A stretch of 64,000 bases of DNA from Actinoplanes aureus (GTDB lineage Bacteria; Actinomycetota; Actinomycetes; Mycobacteriales; Micromonosporaceae), in assembly GCF_015704865.1 (NCBI RefSeq), contig NZ_JADQTO010000014.1, positions 85,114 through 149,113 of the forward strand, read 5' to 3'. The position numbers and the translations under genes are program-made. The notes under the pieces are model-generated. The model did no database searches and was not told where the DNA came from. It was given only the letters and a program-made list of their open reading frames with translations. Shown here one piece after another: positions 34,877-41,689 of the stretch. The first letter of the stretch is position 1, and every line of letters begins with the position of its first letter.

Positions 34877-35103
34877 TGACGCACCCCCACTCGGCCGGGC
34901 ACGGGGTCGACCGGCCCGTCCCGGCCGGCGCGAGCAGGTGGCAAGACGGCGGTCCCGTTCAGCGCCCGGCACCCGGCGGTCACCGCGGTCACGCCGATCA
35001 GCGCCGCAGCGCAGCACTCCCGCAACGGAACCCGGACCGGCCCGCCCCGCCGCAACAGCTCGGCCGCCCCGCACGAGACAGCGGACGGCTCGGCCCGATT
35101 CAT
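34873..35103 (-). CDS. Small unknown protein between tadB and tadC
   Basis: A 76-residue protein starting MNRAEPSAVSCGAAELLRRG. It has one weakly hydrophobic segment with several cysteines (ECCAAALIGVTAVTAGCRAL, about residues 32-51) and a Pro/Arg/Gly-rich C-terminus. Its ATG overlaps the tadB stop (ATGA) and its TGA overlaps the tadC GTG (GTGA); these exact four-base overlaps on both sides are the main evidence that it is translated. It matches no family I recognise. A single-pass membrane or processed role in pilus assembly is possible (inference). Confidence 0.6.
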   Translation of the reverse strand: MNRAEPSAVSCGAAELLRRGGPVRVPLRECCAAALIGVTAVTAGCRALNGTAVLPPARAGRDGPVDPVPGRVGVRQ

Positions 35104-35873
35104 CGGCCCAGCCCATCCGTGAGCTGCTGCGCCCACCGCAGCCCGCCGCATTGCAGCGCCACCGCGACCACCGCGCATCCCGCGCCCACCGGCGTACGCA
35201 ACAGCACGTGAAGCGGGTCCGCACCGATCGCGTAACCGAGCCCGATCCCGCCCACCGGCAACGCCGCCAGCAACAACGCCGTCGCCTGGGCCCCGGCCGC
35301 CTGCGCCAGGGCCGCCTTGGCCGCCCGATCACCGGTACGAGCGTCGGCCTCGATCCGCTCCAAAAGGTCAGCGGCCGGCGCCCCGGTCTGCTCGGCAAGG
35401 CGCCACACCGCCCCCGCAAGACTCCCGATCCGCTCGTCCCCGTCGAGTTCGGAGCCGATCGGAGCGCCCTCGACCCCGCCCGCCACCACAGCGGGCGGTG
35501 CCCCGGCTCGCAACTCCGCGACCAGAGAACTGAGCCCATCGAGAGCCGCCGCACGTCCGGCCGCGACGCGCTTCCGACCGGCCCGGCGGGCCAGCTCACG
35601 GGCGCCCAGACCGGCGTAGACGGCCGCGACCAGCGCGGCCACCGGCCCGCCGGCCAACAGCGCCACTCCGGCGGCCAGCGCCGACATGCCCAGCGCCGCT
35701 CGCCGAGGTGATCTGGGCACGAGCTCCGCCCCGATCCGCCGGAGCCGCACATAGTCGACCCCGATGCGGCCCGAGGCCCGCCTCCGCCCCGGCAGTCGGT
35801 CCCGGGCCGAGCCGGCCGGCCAGGCGACCACCAAAGCACCAGCCAACAGCGCCGCTGCCAAAGCCCAGATCAT
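35100..35873 (-). CDS. tadB: Tad pilus inner-membrane protein TadB
   Basis: A 257-residue T2SF-type protein, the companion of TadC. Helices are near residues 2-18, 62-90 and a C-terminal pair (about 195-235: ATALLLAALPVGGIGLGYAI, GAGCAVVAVALQCGG). The cytoplasmic T2SF region includes LDGLSSLVAELRAGAPPAVV and LAGAVWRLAEQTGAPAADLL. ATG 35873 overlaps the tadA stop (ATGA). Confidence 0.9.
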   Translation of the reverse strand: MIWALAAALLAGALVVAWPAGSARDRLPGRRRASGRIGVDYVRLRRIGAELVPRSPRRAALGMSALAAGVALLAGGPVAALVAAVYAGLGARELARRAGRKRVAAGRAAALDGLSSLVAELRAGAPPAVVAGGVEGAPIGSELDGDERIGSLAGAVWRLAEQTGAPAADLLERIEADARTGDRAAKAALAQAAGAQATALLLAALPVGGIGLGYAIGADPLHVLLRTPVGAGCAVVAVALQCGGLRWAQQLTDGLGR

Positions 35874-37060
35874 GCCGCCCACCCCGCAGCCGGAACGGCA
35901 CGGAGAAGAGCCGGCACCGGAACACCCCGCTCTACGAGCAACCGAGCCAGTACACCGGCCCCGGGCCCGGCACCGTCACCCCGCTGCCACGCCGGTACGA
36001 CCGTGGCGAGCCGCTCCTCCCCCGACGGCGTCAACACGCTGATCGACTCCAAGAGCCGGCCCTGAGCCGTACGCCGTACCTGAAGCACCACCTGGAGGGC
36101 CGCCAGCACCTGGGCGTGCAGGGCGGCTCGCGGCAGCCCGCCGAGCATGCCCAGCGCCTCCAGCCGAGCCGGTACGTCACCCGGCGCATTGGCGTGCAGA
36201 GTCCCGGCGCCACCGTCGTGCCCGGTGTTGAGCGCGCCGAGAAGGTCCACGATCTCGGCGCCCCGGCACTCCCCGATCACCAGCCGGTCCGGGCGCATCC
36301 GCAGCGCCTGCCGGACCAGGTCGGTCAAACCGATCGCACCGGCACCCTCCACATTGGCGGTACGCGCCTGCAACGCCACCACGTGCGGATGCACCGGCCG
36401 AAGTTCCGCGGCGTCCTCGACCAGCACGATCCGCTCGCTCGGCGGGACCAGACCCAGCAGGGTCGACAGCAGCGTGGTCTTGCCGCTGCCGGTGCCGCCG
36501 GTCACCAGGTACGCCAGCCGCGCCGCCACCACCCCGGACAGCACCGCGGCGGCGTCCGGGTCGACCGTCCCGTGGGACACCAGGTCGTCCAGGCTGAACG
36601 GCCGCTGCCGGAAGGTCCGCAACGACAGGTACGGCCCCTCGGTCGCGACCGGCGGCAGCACCGCGTGCAGCCGGGTGCCGTCGGGGAGCCGCGCGTCCGC
36701 GTACGGCTGCCCGTCGTCGAGTCGCCGTCCGCAGGCCGCCACGAGGCGTTGCGCGAGTCGGCGTACCTCATCCGGGTCGTTGAAGCGGACGGCCGCGCGT
36801 TGCAGGCCGGCGCCGCGATCCACCCAGACCTGCAGGTTGTTGACCAGGACGTCGGTGACCTCCGGATCAGCGAGCAGCGGCGCCAGCGGGCCCGCGCCGA
36901 TCAGCTGGTCGCGGATCTGGTCGGCGAGGCGCAGCACGGCCGTGTCGCCGAGCACTCCGCGCTCCCGGCGAACCGCACTGACCACGGCGGCCGGCGTCGC
37001 CTCGGTCCCCTCGTACGCGAACTGCCGCCGCACTCGATCCACCACCGGTTCGGCGCTCAT
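35870..37060 (-). CDS. tadA: Tad pilus secretion ATPase TadA/CpaF
   Basis: A 396-residue GspE/VirB11-type ATPase that powers Flp pilus assembly. The N-terminal part contains DPEVTDVLVNNLQVWVDRG. The ATPase core has Walker A TGGTGSGKTTLL (about residue 202), the Asp box IVLVEDAAELRP, the Walker B/His region RPDRLVIGECRGAEIVDLL, and the NTGHDGGAGTLHAN motif with catalytic His. ATG 37060 overlaps the stop of the upstream ssd/cpaE-like gene (ATGA). Confidence 0.95.
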   Translation of the reverse strand: MSAEPVVDRVRRQFAYEGTEATPAAVVSAVRRERGVLGDTAVLRLADQIRDQLIGAGPLAPLLADPEVTDVLVNNLQVWVDRGAGLQRAAVRFNDPDEVRRLAQRLVAACGRRLDDGQPYADARLPDGTRLHAVLPPVATEGPYLSLRTFRQRPFSLDDLVSHGTVDPDAAAVLSGVVAARLAYLVTGGTGSGKTTLLSTLLGLVPPSERIVLVEDAAELRPVHPHVVALQARTANVEGAGAIGLTDLVRQALRMRPDRLVIGECRGAEIVDLLGALNTGHDGGAGTLHANAPGDVPARLEALGMLGGLPRAALHAQVLAALQVVLQVRRTAQGRLLESISVLTPSGEERLATVVPAWQRGDGAGPGAGVLARLLVERGVPVPALLRAVPAAGWAA

Positions 37061-38133
37061 GCCGCCGCCTGCGAGCCGGCCGTACGCATCAGGTCCTCGA
37101 TCAGCCGCAGGCAGAGTTCGGCGAGTGGGCCCTTGCCGTCCGTTGTCGGCGCCGTGCCCCGTTCCATCGCCTGGCACATCGCCGGCTCCGGTCGCAGCGT
37201 CCCGGCCAGCGGAAGGCCCAGCGCCTGCGCGATCTCCCGGGCCCGGAGCCGTCCCGGCGCCGGTCCGCGCACGACGACGGCGAGGTTGTCGCAGTGCGGC
37301 GCCACCGTCGCCGCGATCCGCACCGCCGACGCGGCGGCCCGCAGCTCGGCCGGCACGACCAGCAGGGTCCGGTCGGCCGCCTGGAGGGTCAGCACCGCCG
37401 CGTCGTCGAGCTGGCGCGGCAGGTCGGCGACGATCACGTCCCGGCCGCGCCGGGCAGCGTCAAGCGTCGCCGCCATCGCCTCCGCCGGTATGCCGAGCAG
37501 TTCCTCCCGGTCGAAGGAGAGCAGCACCAGGTCACCGCGCCGGGGAAGGGAGCTGATCAGGGTCGGCGGGTCCACCCGGCCGTCGGCTCCGGCGAGCGCA
37601 CGCCAGCGCAGCCCGTCCACCTCTTCCCAGCCGAGCGCCAAATCCAGCCCGCCGCCGAGTGGGTCCGCGTCGACGAGCAGGGTGCGGTGTCCCGCACGTA
37701 CCGCCGTGGTCGCGAGCCCAGCCGAAAGAATGCTGGCGCCGGCCCCGCCGCGCCCGCCGATCACCGCGATCGTGCGTGCGGTGGCGGCCGCGGCCGGTCG
37801 TCCGGTGAACTGGTCCACCACCCATGGCTCGGCCGTCGGCAGGACCGCGACGTGCTCGGCTCCGAGCAACTGGGAGATGTCCCAGGCGCTCGCGACGGCC
37901 TCGTCCCGGCCGACCACGATGACCCGGGGCCGGCGTGGCAGGCGGGCACGCAGGCAGGCCGCGGTCTGGTCGGCGCCGATCAGGACGAGCGGCGCGCCCG
38001 AGTAGCGGGCCCGGGCGGCCGACGGGTCGGACGCCACGTCGATCTCGGCGCCGCCCGCTGCGGCGAGCCGGAGCAGATCGTCGAGCAGGTCCGGGTCGGC
38101 GGTCACGACCAGGGGACGGCGTGGGGCGGGCAT
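37057..38133 (-). CDS. ssd: Septum-site determining protein Ssd / CpaE-like MinD ATPase
   Basis: A 358-residue MinD/ParA-type protein with an N-terminal receiver-like region (VVTADPDLLDDLLRLAAAGG). The C-terminal P-loop part has the deviant Walker sequence IAVIGGRGGAGASILSAGLA (Ser at the place of the usual Lys-Ser/Thr). It then has TLLVDADPLGGGLDLALGWE and DVIVADLPRQLDD. CpaE proteins place the Tad apparatus in the cell; the mycobacterial homologue Ssd also affects septation. It is the first gene of the pilus operon. ATG 38133 has GGAGG seven bases upstream. Two DnaA-box-like words lie about 90-110 bases upstream. Confidence 0.9.
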   Translation of the reverse strand: MPAPRRPLVVTADPDLLDDLLRLAAAGGAEIDVASDPSAARARYSGAPLVLIGADQTAACLRARLPRRPRVIVVGRDEAVASAWDISQLLGAEHVAVLPTAEPWVVDQFTGRPAAAATARTIAVIGGRGGAGASILSAGLATTAVRAGHRTLLVDADPLGGGLDLALGWEEVDGLRWRALAGADGRVDPPTLISSLPRRGDLVLLSFDREELLGIPAEAMAATLDAARRGRDVIVADLPRQLDDAAVLTLQAADRTLLVVPAELRAAASAVRIAATVAPHCDNLAVVVRGPAPGRLRAREIAQALGLPLAGTLRPEPAMCQAMERGTAPTTDGKGPLAELCLRLIEDLMRTAGSQAAA

Positions 38134-38219
38134 CACTGGCCTCCAGCGGGACGCGGCGGTTTGAGGCGCCCACCGTCGCCGGGCCGGACGGGTCCCAGCA
38201 ACGGTTCATCCGCTCCGCT

Positions 38220-38247
38220 GTGGATATCGTCGGTGCCTGTGGACAGG
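38220..38247. promoter_or_regulatory. Pair of DnaA-box-like words upstream of the pilus operon
   Basis: TGTGGATAT at 38220-38228 and TGTGGACAG at 38239-38247. Each differs from the DnaA-box consensus (TGTGGATAA on this strand, or the actinobacterial TGTGGACAA) by one base. They lie between the ssd/cpaE-like gene and the divergent STAS gene. Confidence 0.35.
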
Positions 38248-38281
38248 CCTTCGCCGGACGGGTTGATCTGCTAGGCGCAAC

Positions 38282-38306
38282 GATTGGTACGGACCCGGTT
38301 GGGTAT
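38282..38306 (+). promoter_or_regulatory. Possible SigB/SigH-type promoter of the STAS gene
   Basis: GATTG at 38282-38286 and GGGTAT at 38301-38306, with 15 bases from GATT to the -10. This resembles the GTTT-N12-16-GGGTAT promoter read by actinobacterial stress sigma factors. The start site would be about 25 bases before the ATG at 38339. Confidence 0.45.
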
Positions 38307-38338
38307 CGTTGACGCCGACACGGACCGATGGAGTTGGC

Positions 38339-38704
38339 ATGGATGAATCGATCCGGACCACGCTCGGCGACGACGGCGCGGTCACCGTCACCGTGCTGGG
38401 CGAGATCGATTTCTCGAATGCGGACGAGGTGGCCCTGGGGATCCGCGATGCCGTCATGGACTGGTCCCCGACGATCGTCCTGGTGGATCTGCGCGACGCC
38501 TCGTTCATCGACTCGACCGGGCTGGGCGCGCTGATCGAGGGCTATCGGGCCGCGACGGACCGCGACATCGACTTCGTGGTCGTCAATCCGAGTGAGACGT
38601 TCCGGCGGGTGCTGACGGTGACCGGGCTCGCCGATTTCTTCGGCCTGACCGAGCCGGCGGAGACATCCCTCGACGCCGAGTCCGCCCAGGCCACCGGCTC
38701 CTAA
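38339..38704 (+). CDS. STAS-domain anti-sigma factor antagonist
   Basis: A 121-residue STAS protein, a second anti-anti-sigma factor besides bldG. It has a beta-alpha core (VTVTVLGEIDFSNADEVALG), the phosphoserine loop RDASFIDSTGLGALIEG with the serine near residue 61, and an acidic tail. ATG 38339 follows GGAG at five bases. A stress-sigma-like promoter stands upstream and a hairpin terminator follows, so it is a single-gene unit. Its anti-sigma partner is not adjacent. Confidence 0.9.
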   Translation: MDESIRTTLGDDGAVTVTVLGEIDFSNADEVALGIRDAVMDWSPTIVLVDLRDASFIDSTGLGALIEGYRAATDRDIDFVVVNPSETFRRVLTVTGLADFFGLTEPAETSLDAESAQATGS

Positions 38705-39026
38705 GGGAACGACCCCCGTCGGGGGAGACGGGGGTCGTCCTGGGATTCGGCTCCGGGGGGGTCGAGCCGAATCAACTCGGCAATCGCGGGGGGCGCGATC
38801 ACCGAGGGCCAGCGGTTCATCAGAAGTTCACCAGACGCGACGGTAACAACACTCTTCCCGCCAGCAAACACAAGTCTGCCTCAGAATCAGGTCCGGCGTC
38901 GAGTACCGAATGTCGCCGGATGCCACGCTCCCTGCCCGTCTGACCGTTTTCACAGCGCGTCACCACCGCGCGCGTCGCACGAGCGGGGCGACGGGCACTA
39001 GCGTCTTGCGGCTACACTTTCGGCCC
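38705..39026. other. Intergenic region with terminator and HAD-gene promoter
   Basis: A 322-base gap. It opens with the terminator at 38709-38738. The remainder has no gene; a TACACT -10-like box at 39013-39018 lies eight bases before the GTG of the HAD gene, consistent with a leaderless transcript. Confidence 0.5.
38709..38738 (+). terminator. Terminator after the STAS gene
   Basis: A perfect 12-bp stem ACGACCCCCGTC/GACGGGGGTCGT with a six-base loop, four bases beyond the stop codon. Confidence 0.85.
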
Positions 39027-39830
39027 GTGGGCCTCAGCGCCGCCTTTTTCGACCTCGATAAGACCGTCATCGCGAAATCCAGCGCCCTGGCTTTCGGACG
39101 GCCGTTCTACCGTGACGGCCTGATCAGCCGGCGTGACGTCGTCAAGTCCGCCTATGCCCAACTGATGTTCCGGCTCGGCGGCGGCACCGACGAGCAGGCC
39201 ATGGCGCGCACCCGTGACTATCTGGCCGCCCTCTGCAAGGGCTGGCGGGTGGAGCAGGTCCAGCAGATCGTCGCCGAGACGCTCAACGACCTGATTAATC
39301 CGTATGTCTACGCCGAGGCCGCCGCGCTCATCGCCGAGCACCAGGCCGCCGGCCGCGACGTCGTGCTGGTCTCCGCCTCCGGCGACGAGATGGTCCGGCC
39401 GATCGGCGCACTTCTCGGCATCACCGACATCATCGCCACCCGGATGGCCATCGTCGACGGCCGCTACAGCGGCGAGGTCGAGTTCTACGCGGCCGGCCCG
39501 GCCAAGGTGGTCGGCGTCCGGGAACTCGCCGTCGCCCGCGGCTACGACCTCACCGAGTGCTACGCCTACTCGGACTCGAGCAGCGATCTGCCCCTACTGG
39601 AAGCGGTGGGTCACCCGAGCACCGTCAACCCGGACCGCGCGCTGCGCCGAGTGGCCCTCGAGCGTTCCTGGCCGGTCCTGGAGTTCCGCAACCCCGTACC
39701 TCTGGGCAGGCGCCTCCGCGACCGCCCGGCGGTGCCGGTCGCCGCTGCCGCGCTCGGCGTGGGCGTCGGCGTCGCCATCGGCTTCGCCATCTACGGCCGC
39801 CACCGCCGCACGCGCGCCGCAGTGGCATAA
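39027..39830 (+). CDS. HAD-IB family hydrolase (SerB-like phosphatase)
   Basis: A 267-residue phosphatase. Motif I AAFFDLDKTVIAKSSAL (Asp nucleophile near residue 9), motif II DVVLVSASGDEM, and motif IV ECYAYSDSSSDLPLLEAVG are all present. A hydrophobic C-terminal helix (VAAAALGVGVGVAIGFAIYG) followed by RHRRTR probably anchors it in the membrane. It belongs to the HAD-IB group that includes phosphoserine and lipid phosphatases; the substrate is unknown. An equivalent gene follows the pilus/ssd genes in mycobacteria as I recall. The start is GTG 39027, probably leaderless; the frame extension to 38910 is rejected. Confidence 0.9.
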   Translation: MGLSAAFFDLDKTVIAKSSALAFGRPFYRDGLISRRDVVKSAYAQLMFRLGGGTDEQAMARTRDYLAALCKGWRVEQVQQIVAETLNDLINPYVYAEAAALIAEHQAAGRDVVLVSASGDEMVRPIGALLGITDIIATRMAIVDGRYSGEVEFYAAGPAKVVGVRELAVARGYDLTECYAYSDSSSDLPLLEAVGHPSTVNPDRALRRVALERSWPVLEFRNPVPLGRRLRDRPAVPVAAAALGVGVGVAIGFAIYGRHRRTRAAVA

Positions 39831-40254
39831 AAACCCTTCTCGGTACGCGTGATCGACCGTCCCCAAAACCCACCACGCCGTCCCGCCACGGCCACGCGGC
39901 CCACCGCCCGCTCCCGGCCGAAACGCGGCCGCCGGGAAACAGCACGGGCTCAGTGAGCAGCATGAATGGCATTGGTCTGAGTAATAGGGGTACGCCAGGT
40001 TTGCCGGGCTGATACCTGGCGATCATGTACGAAGCGGCGTAGAAATGACTCGCGGGCCCGAGTTAATCGGGCACCGTGCACGGCCACCGGGAACCCACGC
40101 GCGATCAGCCACGGCAGGCACGTTGCGGCGGGACCTCTGCCCGATATCTGGGTGGCTGGACCGTCGACAACGACCCAGGTGCACGCTTGATAACCCGGTC
40201 TGGACGCGCACAGCCGGCGCCCCTCCAGGGACGCCGGCTCTTATCGTTCCCGGG
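39831..40254. other. Intergenic region between convergent genes
   Basis: A 424-base gap between the HAD and PH-domain genes. It has moderate composition, with several short G/C-rich complementarities and the hairpin at 40212-40239. Open frames on both strands lack ribosome sites and family features. I see no riboswitch or RNA gene that I can name. Confidence 0.4.
40212..40239 (-). terminator. Hairpin at the end of the PH-domain gene
   Basis: Stem AGCCGGCG/CGCCGGCT, with further CCCT/AGGG pairing in the loop, 16 bases beyond the stop of the 40255-40728 gene. There is no strong T-run on the minus strand, so its efficiency is uncertain. Confidence 0.55.
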
Positions 40255-40728
40255 CTACCGTGCCGAGGCCAGGTGTCGATTGCGGATCTCCTGGTACACG
40301 GCACGGAAGAGCTTCGGCCGGGAGTGGAAGTCCACTCCCTGGGCCCAGAGCTCGGTGTTGACCGTGGCACCGTCGTGCCGCTCGATCAGAACCGTCATCC
40401 CGCTCTCGATCTTCCAGGGACCGACGCGATGGGTGGCGCGGTGCAGGTGCACCCCGGCGATCTCCCGCCACCGCAGGACCCGTGAGCGCATCAGCCCGCG
40501 GATCAGCACGCCGTCGGCACTGACGTAGACACCGTGCTGAAGGATTCGCCACGTTCCGATCACCCAGAGCGCCGCCACCAGCCCGGCGACCGCCCGGACC
40601 CCGTGTCCGATCAGGTCGAAATGCTGGACCGTCGCCCAGGTCAGGAACGCCAGCGCGGCTGCTTCCCAGCCGATCACCAGCCAGCGGCCGGTCCCGGGCG
40701 GGTACGGGCGGATCCAGTTCTCTCCCAC
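40255..40728 (-). CDS. PH domain-containing membrane protein
   Basis: A 157-residue protein with two N-terminal membrane helices (about residues 15-35 and 42-60: WLVIGWEAAALAFLTWATV, GVRAVAGLVAALWVIG). They are followed by a bacterial PH-like beta domain (VYVSADGVLIRGLMRSRVLR, HRATHRVGPWKIESGMTVLI). The function is unknown. GTG 40728 (MGENWIRPYPPG) gives the family N-terminus; no ribosome site is present, but a CATACT box lies seven bases upstream, so a leaderless transcript is likely. The frame upstream of it overlaps the Fic-like gene and is rejected. Confidence 0.82.
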   Translation of the reverse strand: MGENWIRPYPPGTGRWLVIGWEAAALAFLTWATVQHFDLIGHGVRAVAGLVAALWVIGTWRILQHGVYVSADGVLIRGLMRSRVLRWREIAGVHLHRATHRVGPWKIESGMTVLIERHDGATVNTELWAQGVDFHSRPKLFRAVYQEIRNRHLASAR

Positions 40729-40748
40729 GCAGAGAAGTATGCCGCCGT

Positions 40749-41480
40749 TCAGACGGTCGCCAGGACACCGTCCCCGATTACCACAATCTCCTCGGCCCCG
40801 GCCGTGATCGCCGCCGCGTAGTGGCGCAGCCACGATCGCACTCCGTCCGGCGTACCGGTGGCATAGGCGCCGGCCGAGCCCACGTACTCGGGCTCGCGGT
40901 TGAGATGACCCACTTCGGCGGTGACCAGACCGCGGGGGTCGAAGCCGCGCCCGATCAGGGTGAGGCGTGCTGCTGCCCGGGCCACCACACCGGCCGGCCC
41001 GGCGAAGGGCCGCAGGGTGAGCAGTTCGGCGTGCACGATCGCGGCGAGCAGCAGCGGCGGGGTCTCCTCGTTGCCCGCCACCAGGCCGGCGAGTGCGTCG
41101 ATCCGCTCGGCGCCGGAGGTGAGGCGGCCCAGATCGTGATCGTGGACGACGCCTCGGGCGGCGAGGACATGCAGTTTCGCGAGGACCTGGCGGGGAGCCC
41201 GGGGCCAGAGGTCGACCAGCCCGCCGAGCGATTCGGCGACCCGCAGGGCGCCTTGGACGACCGGATCGGTGACGGTTCCGCCGCGTACCTCATCAAGGTC
41301 GTAGCTGCTGCCCTCCAGCGCGGCGCTCGCGACCGCGGCCCGGAGGCTGGCCTCCGCCGCGACCTGACCGCCGTGCCGGCGCAGGGATCGATGCCGCATC
41401 GCGGCGTCGACGGAATCACGGGCTTCGGCGAAGGCGGGCGCGACGTCAGCGAGGTCGAGCAACGGGGCGAGTGGATCCAC
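40749..41480 (-). CDS. Fic-like protein with degenerate active site
   Basis: A 243-residue helical protein with the layout of a Fic protein. An N-terminal segment VASAALEGSSYDLDEVRG resembles the region preceding Fic cores. The core helix HAELLTLRPFAGPAGVVARA stands where HxFx(D/E)GNGRxxR is expected. Here the catalytic His is Arg and the GNGR anion loop is lost, so AMP transfer is unlikely. Similar proteins are often annotated as oxidoreductases without evidence. GTG 41480 starts VDPLAPLLDLADV; the frame continues to 41555 without support. It is followed after 20 bases by the PH-domain gene on the same strand. Confidence 0.75.
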   Translation of the reverse strand: MDPLAPLLDLADVAPAFAEARDSVDAAMRHRSLRRHGGQVAAEASLRAAVASAALEGSSYDLDEVRGGTVTDPVVQGALRVAESLGGLVDLWPRAPRQVLAKLHVLAARGVVHDHDLGRLTSGAERIDALAGLVAGNEETPPLLLAAIVHAELLTLRPFAGPAGVVARAAARLTLIGRGFDPRGLVTAEVGHLNREPEYVGSAGAYATGTPDGVRSWLRHYAAAITAGAEEIVVIGDGVLATV

Positions 41481-41689
41481 GTGAACACGGTAGCTGGTAA
41501 AAGACCTGCAACACGGGGTGCACAAACGAGCTTGGAACTGGCAAGATTCGCGCAAGAGCGATCATCGTCTCGCCAGTCGGCGCGCGTACGGCACCATCGG
41601 GCGCGCACCGCCACACAGACCTTCGCCGGATCCCCCGGCAGAACTAGTGTGCAACGAAAAGACCCCGGTCAGGCAGAGGAGCCGCCCTC

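Noticed and set aside
33747..35711. 654-codon + strand open frame opposite the tad genes
   Set aside because: It is an Arg/Pro/Ala-rich shadow; the minus strand has coupled, recognisable pilus genes.
34877..35839. Upstream extension of the tadC frame to 564 codons
   Set aside because: The extra sequence is out of frame with tadB and lies wholly within it; the GTGA overlap at 34873-34876 fixes the tadC start.
39831..40254. Riboswitch or structured RNA in the HAD/PH-domain gap
   Set aside because: Several short complementarities exist, but I could not match any known riboswitch core, and the gap lies between convergent gene ends.
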